Position numbers and translations under genes: made by a program. A stretch of 64,000 nt of DNA from Fontisubflavum oceani (GTDB lineage: Bacteria; Pseudomonadota; Alphaproteobacteria; Rhodobacterales; Rhodobacteraceae), in the NCBI RefSeq assembly GCF_030407165.1, contig NZ_CP129111.1:310001-374000 (forward strand), written 5' to 3'. Numbering within the stretch: the stretch's first letter is position 1; every line of letters starts with the position of its first letter. This document shows, one piece after another, positions 36,144 to 44,686 of this stretch. Below the pieces are notes generated by a model. That model was not told where the DNA came from. It ran no database searches and saw only the letters and a program-made list of their open reading frames with translations.

Positions 36144-37669
36144 AGCAGAGCCTCCCCTTCAAGCGCGAGGGGTACGGTGGGCACCACCAGATCGTCCACG
36201 CCCAGCACCACCTGCGGCTTGGACAGCATATAGCGTGTGACCCATATGAGCCGATGCTCCGCCCGGGTGATCGCGACATAAGCCAAACGCTTCCAAAGGG
36301 CCTGCCCCGCCTCTTCGCGCCCCGACCGGGCCGCCGCATAGAGATCGGGGGCAAAGACTTGCACCGTCTCCCATTGTGAGCCCTGCGCCTTGTGGGTGGT
36401 CACCGCCGCGCCATGCAGAAACGCCGCGCCCATCCGCGCGGCGTAGGGAATGAACGGCTCTTCCTCATCCGGCTTTTCGATTTTCACGATCGAGGCGGCA
36501 GACAGGCGCGGGCTTTCGGCCCCAACCACATGCAGCCGCGAGAACCCGGGCTTGTTGCCGGGGCCGACATAGACCACCTGCGCACCCTTGATCAGGCCGC
36601 GGGCCTCCAGATCGATGCGTTTCTTGCGGTGCTTGATCGGCAACTCGATCCCATCACAAATCAGCGGCTCGCCAGGGAGGAGCGCATCCTCCGGCGCGCC
36701 ATGGGCCATGCGGAAGGCGCGGATTAACCGTATGCGGGTGGCGTTGCGCCAGACCAGAACCGGACTGCGCGCCATCAGATCGCTATCGGCGCGCGGCGCG
36801 ACAACAACCCGGTCATCGCGGCGCGCGGCCTCTTCGACCATGCGCTCGAAGGCTTCAAAACTGAGCGACGGATCACCCAACGCATGGGCCAGATCAAGGA
36901 TCGGATTGTCCGCCTCCTGCCGGTGCACCCGCGCCAGTTCCTGTTTACGGGGCCCCTTGAGTTGATCGAACACCATCTCGCCAGACTGCCCCACGGGGGC
37001 CAACTGCGCCGGATCACCGAAGAGGATCAATGTCGGGAAGATTTCGCGCAGATCCTCAAATTGCTTCTGATCCAGCATCGAGCTTTCATCGACCAAACCG
37101 ATGTCGAGCGGGTCCTCGCGACGTTTCCAGCCGGTGATGAAATCCGACCCGCGCAGGCCTGCCGCCGCGAGGGCTGCGGGTACGGATTTATGTGCGTCAT
37201 AGACCTGTTTCGCCCGGTCCAGCGCCGCGTCGGTCAGCGCCTCAATCTCGGGTCGCTCGCCTTGGCCAGCCAGCCATTCCGCGACCTTCTCATATTCCGG
37301 GTCATAGACGGGCGTGTAAAGAATCCGGTGGATCGTGGTTGCTGGCACGCCGCGTGTCCGCAAAACAGAGGCCGCCTTGTTCGTTGGTGCCAGAATAGCC
37401 ACCGTCCGCCGCTCGCGACGGCGGCGGCCCTCCCAATCGCCCGAGATCAAGTCAACACCGGCGTCGTCCAAAGCCTTCACCAGATGCGCGAGGAGCAGCG
37501 TCTTGCCACTGCCCGCCTTGCCGATGACGGCCATGACACTGGAGGTGCCTTCGGCGGCTGGTGTCATGGTCTCGCGATCAAGATCGACGCCAGCGCTGCG
37601 CAGCATCTCGGCAATCGCGTCATAGGCGCTGGCCTGATCATCTGAAAAAGAAATCGCGGGTGACAACAT
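36140..37669 (-). CDS. ATP-dependent RecD-like DNA helicase
   Basis: A 509-residue superfamily-1 helicase related to RecD2/TraA. Walker A is GKAGSGKT at about residues 50-57, motif Ia is APTNKAASVLR, motif II is DESSMLD, motif III is LFGDPAQLAPVG, and the C-terminal UvrD_C_2 region shows TTHKAQGSQW and YVAITRAEHRLIWV. It lacks the long N-terminal extension of RecD2. Stand-alone proteins of this type are common in alphaproteobacteria and probably act in DNA repair; direction and partner are not known. Confidence 0.88.
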   Translation of the reverse strand: MLSPAISFSDDQASAYDAIAEMLRSAGVDLDRETMTPAAEGTSSVMAVIGKAGSGKTLLLAHLVKALDDAGVDLISGDWEGRRRRERRTVAILAPTNKAASVLRTRGVPATTIHRILYTPVYDPEYEKVAEWLAGQGERPEIEALTDAALDRAKQVYDAHKSVPAALAAAGLRGSDFITGWKRREDPLDIGLVDESSMLDQKQFEDLREIFPTLILFGDPAQLAPVGQSGEMVFDQLKGPRKQELARVHRQEADNPILDLAHALGDPSLSFEAFERMVEEAARRDDRVVVAPRADSDLMARSPVLVWRNATRIRLIRAFRMAHGAPEDALLPGEPLICDGIELPIKHRKKRIDLEARGLIKGAQVVYVGPGNKPGFSRLHVVGAESPRLSAASIVKIEKPDEEEPFIPYAARMGAAFLHGAAVTTHKAQGSQWETVQVFAPDLYAAARSGREEAGQALWKRLAYVAITRAEHRLIWVTRYMLSKPQVVLGVDDLVVPTVPLALEGEALL

Positions 37670-37708
37670 GGGCCGACCCTAGCGGCCTGCGGGTGCCTGC
37701 GCCATGCG

Positions 37709-37737
37709 AAAACCGCGCCGGCGTTACGCCGGGTTTT
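37709..37737 (-). terminator. Rho-independent terminator of the 108-residue hypothetical gene
   Basis: On the minus strand, AAAAC then a CCGGCG/CGCCGG 6-bp stem with the loop TAA, then a GGTTTT tail. The loop is the stop codon of the gene ending at 37724, so termination is built into the end of the coding region. Confidence 0.65.
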
Positions 37738-38050
37738 CCGCCCAGAAACTCAGAAGATCGGACGCCATGACCGGGCTGATCCCCCGCGCTTCCAAAGCAT
37801 AGAGATCAATCGAAAGCATGACGGCCCGGCGCATGGCGCGTTCGGCATCCAGACGAGCCGGGCTGCCAGCCGCATAGACCTGTTCGATGGCATTGGCTGC
37901 ACTGATCAATGCGACCATAACTTGCAAACCCGACGCCTGTGGCCAGCGATGCACCAAGAGATGCACCACATCGGATTTTGGCACCGCATCACCCAAGAGC
38001 GATTCGAGCGCGCACTCTACCATTGTATCGGTTCTCGAAACGATACTCAT
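37724..38050 (-). CDS. Hypothetical protein (108 residues)
   Basis: A 108-residue soluble, mostly helical protein with no domain I recognise. It contains LVHRWPQASGLQVMVALISA and an alanine-rich second half (ARLDAERAMRRAVML). It stands alone upstream of the helicase gene and carries its own terminator overlapping the stop codon. Good codon bias supports that it is real. Confidence 0.6.
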   Translation of the reverse strand: MSIVSRTDTMVECALESLLGDAVPKSDVVHLLVHRWPQASGLQVMVALISAANAIEQVYAAGSPARLDAERAMRRAVMLSIDLYALEARGISPVMASDLLSFWAENPA

Positions 38051-38377
38051 AAAAACGGCCCCCTGACCCCGCCGGAGGTATAAGCCAAGAGCTAGCCAAG
38101 ATTCAAAAAGACTTTATGCTTTTAGAGAAGGTAAGCCTCGCGACCCAAGCTCTTTCTGCCTGATCGCCTGAAAAACACCGTTTCCGAATGCCGAACGATA
38201 CTCGCTGGTCGTGCGGCGAGTCGTCAGTTTCCCAATGGTGTTCTCAGAGCCTCCGCCGCGTTTCGGAGATCGACATATCAATGCTCACACGACTTCCGAG
38301 ACGCACAGAATCAGCGGGATTGATAGCGGTCTGAGCATTCGCGAGGCACGCGCATTCAGCGAAGAAAAGAAGGGATT
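38051..38377. other. Intergenic region without recognisable gene
   Basis: A 327-bp gap between the hypothetical gene and tRNA-Ala. It has a small inverted repeat (ACTCGC at about 38201 and GCGAGT at about 38216) but no coding frame with a ribosome-binding site and no T-run terminator. It should hold the promoter of the hypothetical gene, near the AT-richer stretch at 38090-38120. Confidence 0.4.
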
Positions 38378-38453
38378 TGGTGGAGCCTAGCGGGATCGAA
38401 CCGCTGACCTCCTGCATGCCATGCAGGCGCTCTCCCAGCTGAGCTAAGGCCCC
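38378..38453 (-). tRNA. tRNA-Ala (anticodon GGC)
   Basis: A 76-base cloverleaf on the minus strand with the CCA end encoded. The 7-bp acceptor stem pairs GGGGCCT with AGGCTCC (one G-U pair). The D-arm is AGCTCAGCTGGGAGAGC. The anticodon stem CCTGC/GCAGG holds the loop ATGGCAT, so the anticodon is GGC (alanine GCC/GCT codons). The T-arm contains GGTTCGATCC. Confidence 0.97.
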
Positions 38454-38555
38454 AAACCAGCGCTGCCTAACCCGGCAACGAATGGCGGTTTATGGTGTCG
38501 CGCGGGGCAGTTCAAGCGAAAAATCCCCGTCCCGCGCCATTGCTAGTCTCAACGA

Positions 38556-38909
38556 TCAGTCGTCGTCGCCATCATTGGCGGCCACATCGGCCAGATCGTC
38601 CAATGCGACGGTTTCGGTGTCGTCATCGTCTTCCAACACATCGTCATCGTCCAGATCGACATCCGCGTCATCATCGAGCACCAAATCGTCATCGTCCTCC
38701 AGAACCACCTCTTCGGCGTCCTCGGCGGCGTCTTTCTTCGTGGCCAGTTTATCGGCTTTGTCCGCGACCAGTGTCCGCGAGCCTTTGCCCGTGTCCAATG
38801 TGACGACGTCGCCCGTATAGGGGCTGACGATCGGGTTCTTGTTTAGGTCGTAAAACCGTTTGCCCGTCGTTGGGCAAACACGTTTGACGCCCCATTCTTC
38901 TTTGGGCAT
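38556..38909 (-). CDS. TIGR02300 / FYDLN-acid family protein
   Basis: A 117-residue protein. The N-terminal third is the conserved 'GVKRVCPTTGKRFYDLNKNP' segment for which the family is named, and the rest is an extremely acidic low-complexity tail rich in Asp, Glu, Val and Leu (for example LEDDDDLVLDDDADVDLDDD). The family is found in alphaproteobacteria and has no known function. The ATG at 38909 has AAGGGGG upstream. It lies next to tRNA-Ala on the same strand, a placement I have seen in relatives. Confidence 0.85.
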   Translation of the reverse strand: MPKEEWGVKRVCPTTGKRFYDLNKNPIVSPYTGDVVTLDTGKGSRTLVADKADKLATKKDAAEDAEEVVLEDDDDLVLDDDADVDLDDDDVLEDDDDTETVALDDLADVAANDGDDD

Positions 38910-39022
38910 GACACCCCCTTTAATCATCGATATCGAGAGAATTGCGCTCACGTGCCACAATGTCAGAGAGGTGTCAAAGCCTTTCAAGCCCATCGATGTC
39001 AAGCCCGGCCTGCCAAAGAAAC

Positions 39023-39733
39023 ATGCCCAAAGAGACCGACGCCATTCATATCCTGCCAGGCGAGCCACCCGTCTCCGTCCTTTTGCGTCGATCCACGCGG
39101 GCGCGGCGGTTTTCTTTGAGGGTGTCGCGGGCCGATGGGCGGGTGAGTTTGAGCTTGCCGCATTGGGCGCCAGAGGCCGAAGCGCTGGCGTTTCTCCGGG
39201 ACCGGGAAGCTTGGCTGAGAATGCAACTGGCTCAAACACCAGACCTGAGGCGGCCAGAGATCGGTGGCACGGTCCCAATCTGCGGCGTCGACCGAAGGGT
39301 GTTTGCAGGCACCGGGCGCGCCGCGCGGTTGACGCAGGAGGGAATTTTTGTGCCAGAGGGCCCTCGCGTTGCGCCGCGGGTTCGGGCTCTGCTGAAAGCC
39401 CTAGCGCGGGACCGCCTCGCCCCCGCTTGTGACCGTTATGCGGGCCAGCTTGGCAGGTCTTATGGTCGGCTGACACTGCGCGACCCGCGCAGTCGTTGGG
39501 GCAGCTGCTCGTCGAAAGGCGATTTGATGTTTTCCTGGCGTTTGATCATGGCACCGCCAACAGTGTTGGATTACGTCGCCGCTCATGAAGTGGCCCACCT
39601 GGCGGAAATGAACCATTCTGCCCGGTTCTGGGCCGTCTGCACCGATCTCTACCCCGGGTATGAGACGGAGCGGGATTGGTTGAAAACCCACGGGCCCGCG
39701 CTTTTGGCGTGGCAGTTCGACCCCTTGCCGTGA
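39023..39733 (+). CDS. YgjP-type (DUF45, M48-like) zinc metallopeptidase
   Basis: A 236-residue protein of the YgjP/SprT-like family. The zinc motif is AAHEVAHLAEMNHSARFW, with the third ligand histidine in NHS. The preceding 'RSRWGSCSSKGDLMFSWRLI' block is the strongest family signature. The ATG at 39023 begins MPKETDAIHILPG; an upstream in-frame start at 38942 would overlap the FYDLN gene promoter. The function of the family is uncertain. The stop lies 9 bp before the operator of the GntR gene. Confidence 0.87.
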   Translation: MPKETDAIHILPGEPPVSVLLRRSTRARRFSLRVSRADGRVSLSLPHWAPEAEALAFLRDREAWLRMQLAQTPDLRRPEIGGTVPICGVDRRVFAGTGRAARLTQEGIFVPEGPRVAPRVRALLKALARDRLAPACDRYAGQLGRSYGRLTLRDPRSRWGSCSSKGDLMFSWRLIMAPPTVLDYVAAHEVAHLAEMNHSARFWAVCTDLYPGYETERDWLKTHGPALLAWQFDPLP

Positions 39734-39742
39734 TCCGGATCT

Positions 39743-39754
39743 TTGTGATCACAT
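39743..39754 (+). promoter_or_regulatory. Palindromic operator TTGTGATCACAT in front of the GntR gene
   Basis: A perfect 10-bp palindrome TGTGATCACA (39744-39753) ends only eight bases before the GntR ATG at 39762. The same sequence occurs in this window only upstream of sucC and sdhC. The TTGT-N4-ACA(A) form fits sites of FCD-type GntR regulators. Binding here would block transcription start or ribosome access, so autoregulation is inferred. Confidence 0.7.
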
Positions 39755-39761
39755 CCGCCTC

Positions 39762-40415
39762 ATGTTGACCAACCCACGCCCGACCGAGACCGGTGCGGCG
39801 GTGGCCCATGATCGGGTTTATCGCGCGCTCAGAACACAAATCATGCATGGCGAGGTAAGCCCCGGCCAGGCCCTGACCCTGCGCGGCCTGGGCCGAGAGT
39901 TCGGTGTCTCGATGACACCGGCGCGCGAAGCGGTCCGGCGACTGGTGAGTGAAGGCGCCCTGTTTCTCTCCGCTTCGGGCCGGGTCTCGACGCCGGAACT
40001 GTCCAATGAGCGAATTGAGGAACTCGCGGCGATTCGCGCCCTCTTGGAGCCAGAACTGTCCGCTCGTGCCTTGCCGCGCGCCCATATGGCGCTCATCGAA
40101 CGGATGGAGGTGATCAACAGCACGATTGCCTCATCCATCACCAAGCGGGACGCCGTGGGCTATATCCGCAGCAACCTGGAGTTTCACCGCACCTTGTACC
40201 TGCGCGCCCAAGCCCCCGCGATGCTGGCCCTGGCCGAAACGGTTTGGTTACAATTGGGGCCGACGATGCGCGCTCTCTATGGACGCTTGGGGAAAACCGA
40301 TGCGCCAAGTCACCACAAACTGATCTTGGCGGCCCTCCAGGCAGGCGATGAGCCAGGATTGCGGCTCGCTGTGCGCGCGGATGTGACTCAAGGCTTACGT
40401 CTTTTAACAACTTAA
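39762..40415 (+). CDS. GntR family transcriptional regulator (FCD domain)
   Basis: A 217-residue regulator. The N-terminal winged helix-turn-helix reads LRGLGREFGVSMTPAREAVR (about residues 42-61), the typical GntR recognition region. The C-terminal all-helical FCD domain has the metal/ligand histidines in EFHRTLYLRAQAPAM and SHHKLILAALQAGDE. FCD regulators usually sense small carboxylic acids. The same palindrome stands before this gene and before the sucC and sdhC promoters, so it is a candidate regulator of succinyl-CoA/succinate metabolism with a dicarboxylate effector. No Shine-Dalgarno sequence is visible; the mRNA may be leaderless. Confidence 0.88.
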   Translation: MLTNPRPTETGAAVAHDRVYRALRTQIMHGEVSPGQALTLRGLGREFGVSMTPAREAVRRLVSEGALFLSASGRVSTPELSNERIEELAAIRALLEPELSARALPRAHMALIERMEVINSTIASSITKRDAVGYIRSNLEFHRTLYLRAQAPAMLALAETVWLQLGPTMRALYGRLGKTDAPSHHKLILAALQAGDEPGLRLAVRADVTQGLRLLTT

Positions 40416-40545
40416 GGGGCCCATCTCATCACCAGTTGATCTGGCCAATCAGAAGGCGGCAACCGGGTTCGTGCTCTCGATAAATGAGACCACAATTTGA
40501 GCCGGACCAGGGCAGCACGATAGAGCTGCATCTGGGGAATAGTGG

Positions 40546-40878
40546 CTAAAGCTCTGTTAAGCAGCTCGCGGGCACCCAGCCTTCTTGCCCTATCCTCCGA
40601 CGGCACCAAACCCAACCTGATCGGTCGGCCAGCCCAGCCACGACCTCCCCCTCGGACACCGTCAACTCGGCAGTATTGAAACCATCAACAACTTGATTAC
40701 CAGAGAGAATTTCAATCGGCACCCAACCGCCCAAACCGCTCTTGTTGACCACCCATTGCCAGCCCGGATACGCGTCGTCCTGTCGGCCAAGTGTAATGAC
40801 TTCGCCCGGTGTCACTTTCAGCGCCGGGTCATAAGTTGCGCGCCACGCTTTGATAACGCGCAACTGGGTCTCAGGCAT
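40546..40878 (-). CDS. Small protein with SH3-like domains
   Basis: A 110-residue protein with two variant-SH3-like repeats: 'ALKVTPGEVITLGRQDDAYP' with GWQWVVNKSGLGGWVPIEIL, and LTVSEGEVVAGLADRSGWVW with GWVPASCL. No signal peptide, so a cytoplasmic role is likely. The ATG at 40878 overlaps the corrected end of lpd (stop 40871-40873), which fixes the start and makes it the last gene of the sucC-lpd transcription unit. Function unknown; a small zinc or ligand-binding role is only a guess. Confidence 0.7.
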   Translation of the reverse strand: MPETQLRVIKAWRATYDPALKVTPGEVITLGRQDDAYPGWQWVVNKSGLGGWVPIEILSGNQVVDGFNTAELTVSEGEVVAGLADRSGWVWCRRRIGQEGWVPASCLTEL

Positions 40879-42258
40879 GGATCGCGCCGTCACCGCAGGC
40901 CAGAGCCGCTTCGCGTACCGCCTCCGAATAGGTCGGATGCGCATGACATGTCATCGCCAGGTCCTGAGCTGATGCGCCAAACTCCATCGCGACGCAGATT
41001 CGTGGATCAAATCGCCGGCCATCGGGCCGATGATATGCGCGCCCAAGATCCGGTCGGTATCTTTGTCGGCAAGGATCTTTACGAACCCGTCCCCGGCAAA
41101 ATTCGCCTTCGCGCGGCCATTGCCCATGAAGCTGAACTTGCCGACCTTATAGGCGCGCCCGGCCGCCTTCAGCGTCTCTTCGGTCTCCCCCACATTCGAC
41201 ACTTCGGGGTGCGTATAGATCACGCCGGGGATAACACCGTAATTCACATGGCCATGCTTGCCCGCAACAACTTCGGCCACGGCCATGCCTTCATCTTCAG
41301 CCTTATGGGCCAGCATCGGGCCATCAATGGCATCGCCGATCGCATAGATGCCTTTGATGTTCGTCCCCCAATGAGCATCGGTTTTGATCTGCCCACGCTC
41401 GCTCATCTCAACGCCAAGCGCCTCTAGACCCAGACCATCGGTATAGGGCTTACGGCCCGTGGCAACGAGCACGACATCGGCGTCGACCACATGCTCGCTT
41501 TCGTCTTTGCGGAGTTGATAAGTGACCTTTGCCTTGGTCTTGGTCGCCTCCACCTTCTGAACGGCGGCGCCCATGGTAAAGGTCATCCCTTGTTTCTTCA
41601 GGATTCTCTGGAAGGTCTTGGACACCTCCGCATCCATGCCGGGGGTGATATGGTCGAGGAACTCGATCACCGACACCTCGGAGCCGAGCCGAGCATAGAC
41701 CGAGCCCAATTCCAGCCCGATGACACCAGCGCCAATAACCACCATCTTCTTCGGTACCTTGCCGAGGCTCAGCGCGCCCTCGGAAGTGACGACAACTTTT
41801 TCGTCGACAGGCACATTCGGCAACGCGCTTGGCTCGGACCCAGAGGCAATGATGATGTGCTTGGCCTCGTGAACCTCATCCCCGACTTTGACCTTGCCTG
41901 CTTCGGGGATCGAGCCCCACCCTTTCAGCCAGTCGATCTTGTTCTTTTTGAACAGAAATTCGATGCCCTTGGTGTTCTGACCAATTACGTCATCCTTATA
42001 GGCCTGCATCTGTTTCCAATCGACGGACGGCGCTTTGCCCTTCAGGCCCATCTTGGCGAAGTTATGTTCCGCCTCGTGCAACTGGTGGCTCGCATGGAGC
42101 AGCGCCTTTGACGGGATGCAGCCGATGTTCAGGCAGGTGCCGCCCAAGGTCTCGCGCCCTTCGACACAGGCCGTCTTCAGCCCCAATTGCGCGCAACGGA
42201 TGGCGCAGACATAGCCGCCGGGGCCGGAGCCGATTACGATGACGTCATAGCTGGACAT
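40871..42258 (-). CDS. lpdA: Dihydrolipoyl dehydrogenase (E3), frameshifted near the C-terminus
   Basis: The E3 flavoprotein that reoxidises dihydrolipoamide of the 2-oxoglutarate dehydrogenase complex. The FAD motif GSGPGGYV, the redox-active disulfide in GGTCLNIGCIPSKALL, the NAD motif GAGVIGLELGSVYARLG, and GDAIDGPMLAHKAEDEG are present. The current frame stops at 40951, but restoring one base at 40999-41000 (two T where three are expected) gives the canonical end with the active-site 'HAHPTYSEAVREAA' motif and a stop at 40871. About 462 residues result, the usual length. Confidence 0.94.
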
Positions 42259-42343
42259 GGGGTCTCCTCGTCGAAATGGGGCACGGTCGAACCGGGATAT
42301 CTCCCGTGTATATCCGAAATATCCGCGCGATGTCTGTTTTGGC

Positions 42344-42766
42344 TCATGCCATGCCTCCCGACAGGGCGGCGAGCGTCATGGCAATGGTGGCCCCGAAGCC
42401 GACGAACCAGATCGCGCTGCGCCAGGGCGACCAGCCGAACGCATAGGCCGGGATATAAAGCACGCGAGCGCCGAGATAGGCCCAGGCGCAAGCGGCGGTG
42501 AAAGTCGAGGCGCTGTCTGAGAACTCCACCACGACCACGGCGATAGTGAAGAGGATTAACCCCTCGAAATGGTTGTTCAGCGCCCGGTAGAGCCGCGCGG
42601 TGCGGGTCGAGAGTTGATCTTCCAGAGACCCGCCCAACCGCTCCCGGTCGCGCGGGCTTACGGTCTTGCCCGCGCCCAGCTCCCGGTTTGCCGGAATCGC
42701 CATCAGGCAGAATTGAACCGCTTGCAGGAGGAGCGCCAGGGCAAGGGCTGTGAGTTCGGGGGTCAT
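42344..42766 (-). CDS. MAPEG family membrane protein
   Basis: A 140-residue inner-membrane protein with four hydrophobic segments, matching the MAPEG domain (membrane-associated proteins in eicosanoid and glutathione metabolism). The central RTARLYRALNNHFEGLILF and 'YLGARVLYIPAYAFGWSPWR' segments are typical. Bacterial members are mostly of unknown role, some with glutathione transferase activity. Its start overlaps the stop of the upstream zinc-ribbon gene by four bases, so it belongs to the suc transcription unit. Confidence 0.85.
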   Translation of the reverse strand: MTPELTALALALLLQAVQFCLMAIPANRELGAGKTVSPRDRERLGGSLEDQLSTRTARLYRALNNHFEGLILFTIAVVVVEFSDSASTFTAACAWAYLGARVLYIPAYAFGWSPWRSAIWFVGFGATIAMTLAALSGGMA

Positions 42767-43182
42767 CTCTTTGCAGCAATCTTCGGCAATACGCCGTGCG
42801 GATCATGTTTTTTTGTTTGGACGAATTCACACTCGTCTTGGCTGCACTGCAATCGCCAAGTTTCGACTCCGAAGTCCTTAAGACCAAGCCGAGGTTCGGG
42901 TCTTGCCTCAACCAGCATGAGACGCCCTACACGACATCTCGGGCAGATTTCACCGTTTTTCGCCTCATCAAGCTCACCCTCCAGATTTTGTATCCGAGCT
43001 TCCATCTCCAGTTGCTCGGTCCTCGCGCCAGCCAATGCGACCTGGGCATCAGCGAGCGCTGTCGTTAGTTCCGCTAGTTTAAGCTTGAATGCTGCTTCAT
43101 CGACGGATTTGTCGATGTCACGAAGATCCTTCGCGAGGTCGAATGCTAGCTTTGCCGCGGTCAGACCGGCAACCAGATCCAT
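42763..43182 (-). CDS. Hypothetical protein with coiled coil and zinc ribbon
   Basis: A 139-residue protein of unrecognised family. Residues ~15-75 form a long heptad-like helix (KLKLAELTTALADAQVALAG ... ARIQNLEGELDEAK), followed by a probable zinc ribbon: CPRCRVGRLM and later LQCSQDECEF. Base composition is more AT-rich than the neighbouring suc genes. It sits between sucB and the MAPEG gene, overlapping the latter by four bases, with GAGGT before its ATG. Similar small coiled-coil zinc-ribbon proteins occur scattered in accessory regions, so acquisition by transfer is possible. Confidence 0.65.
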   Translation of the reverse strand: MDLVAGLTAAKLAFDLAKDLRDIDKSVDEAAFKLKLAELTTALADAQVALAGARTEQLEMEARIQNLEGELDEAKNGEICPRCRVGRLMLVEARPEPRLGLKDFGVETWRLQCSQDECEFVQTKKHDPHGVLPKIAAKR

Positions 43183-43189
43183 AGTAACC

Positions 43190-44683
43190 TCACAAATCCA
43201 TCAACAACCGCCGTGGATCTTCCAGCGCCTCTTTCACGCGCACCAGGAAGGTCACGGCACCTTTGCCGTCGACGATCCGATGGTCGTAGGATAGCGCCAG
43301 ATACATCATCGGGCGGATCACCACCTCACCATTGATCGCCATCGGGCGGTCCTGGATCTTGTGCATCCCTAGAATGCCCGATTGCGGCGGGTTCAGGATC
43401 GGCGAGGACATCAGCGAGCCATAAACGCCGCCATTGGAGAGCGTGAAGGTGCCGCCCTGCATCTCCGCCATGGACAGTTTGCCGTCGCGAGCGCGACGCC
43501 CCTTCTCGGCAATCGCCTTCTCGATATCGGCGAAGGACATACTGTCCGCATCGCGGATCACCGGCACGACGAGCCCCGTAGGCGTCCCGGCGGCGACGCC
43601 CATATGCACGAAGTTCTTATAGACGATATCGGTGCCGTCGATCTCCGCATTCACCTCGGGCACCTCTTTCAGCGCGTGGCAGCAAGCCTTGGTGAAGAAG
43701 GACATGAAGCCCAGGCGAACCCCGTGTTTCTTCTCAAACTCATCCTTGTACTGACTGCGCAGCGCCATGACCTCGGTCATGTCCACCTCGTTATAGGTGG
43801 TCAGCATCGCGGCCGTATTCTGGCTGTCTTTCAGACGTTTAGCGATGGTTTGGCGCAGACGAGTCATCTTGACCCGCTCCTCGCGCGCGGCATCGTCGGC
43901 AGGGACCGGGGCACGTGGGGCGGGCGCGGTCGCCGCAGGCGCCGGGGCTGCCGCCGCGCTGACGGCTTTCAGCACATCTTCTTTCATGATGCGCCCATCG
44001 CGACCCGACCCTTGGACTTGATCGGCGCTGACGCCGGTCTCGGCCATCGTCTTCTTGGCCGAAGGCGCGTCTTCCACATCTTTGCCGCTGCTGACCACAG
44101 GGGCCGCTGCTGGAGCGGCGGCGGGTGCAGCGACCACCGCGCCGGCACCACCAATCACCGCCAGTTTTGCGCTTGCATCCACCGTGCTGCCTTCGGCCGC
44201 CAGGATCTCCGTCAAAGTCCCGGAGGCCGGGGCGGGCACCTCGACTGAGACTTTGTCGGTCTCCAATTCGCAGAGCATCTCATCCTGCGCCACGCTGTCG
44301 CCAACCGCCTTGAACCAAGTCGAAACGGTCGCTTCGGTCACACTTTCCCCGAGCGTCGGCACCATCACATCAACGCTCTCGCCGCCCTCCGCCGCCGGCG
44401 CTTCAACAGCGGCCGCTTTCGGGGCGGGTGCAGGTGCGGCCCCTTCCCCTTCACTGAGCGTCGCAAGCAAAGCGTCGACGCCAACCGTCTCCCCTTCCGC
44501 CGCGACGATCTCGGCCAGTGTTCCTGCGGCGGGCGATGGCACTTCCACCGTCACCTTATCGGTTTCCAACTCGCAGAGCATTTCATCGACGGCCACAGCT
44601 TCGCCCGGCTTCTTGAACCAGGTGGCCACCGTCGCCTCGGTCACGCTTTCGCCCAGGGTTGGGACACGCACTTCTACGGACAT
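43190..44683 (-). CDS. sucB: Dihydrolipoyllysine-residue succinyltransferase (E2 of 2-oxoglutarate dehydrogenase)
   Basis: A 497-residue E2 core enzyme. There are two N-terminal lipoyl domains, each with the lipoylated lysine in ELETDKV (about residues 38-44 and again near 145), joined by Ala/Pro-rich linkers; most E2o proteins have only one, although two are common in Rhodobacteraceae. A peripheral-subunit-binding domain (SAKKTMAETGVSADQVQGSG) and the catalytic domain with SYDHRIVDGKGAVTFL follow. It starts three bases after sucA. Confidence 0.96.
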   Translation of the reverse strand: MSVEVRVPTLGESVTEATVATWFKKPGEAVAVDEMLCELETDKVTVEVPSPAAGTLAEIVAAEGETVGVDALLATLSEGEGAAPAPAPKAAAVEAPAAEGGESVDVMVPTLGESVTEATVSTWFKAVGDSVAQDEMLCELETDKVSVEVPAPASGTLTEILAAEGSTVDASAKLAVIGGAGAVVAAPAAAPAAAPVVSSGKDVEDAPSAKKTMAETGVSADQVQGSGRDGRIMKEDVLKAVSAAAAPAPAATAPAPRAPVPADDAAREERVKMTRLRQTIAKRLKDSQNTAAMLTTYNEVDMTEVMALRSQYKDEFEKKHGVRLGFMSFFTKACCHALKEVPEVNAEIDGTDIVYKNFVHMGVAAGTPTGLVVPVIRDADSMSFADIEKAIAEKGRRARDGKLSMAEMQGGTFTLSNGGVYGSLMSSPILNPPQSGILGMHKIQDRPMAINGEVVIRPMMYLALSYDHRIVDGKGAVTFLVRVKEALEDPRRLLMDL

Positions 44684-44686
44684 CGC

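Noticed and set aside
38201..38222. Terminator for an unseen gene between the hypothetical gene and tRNA-Ala
   Set aside because: The 6-bp stem has no T-run and there is no gene on either strand ending there.
38600..38730. Simple-sequence repeat on the plus strand (TCATCGTC-like)
   Set aside because: It is the coding sequence of the Asp/Glu-rich tail of the FYDLN-acid protein, not an independent repeat array or CRISPR.
40412..40615. Open frame on the minus strand after the GntR gene
   Set aside because: It overlaps the SH3-like gene in another frame and has no ribosome-binding site or family-like sequence.
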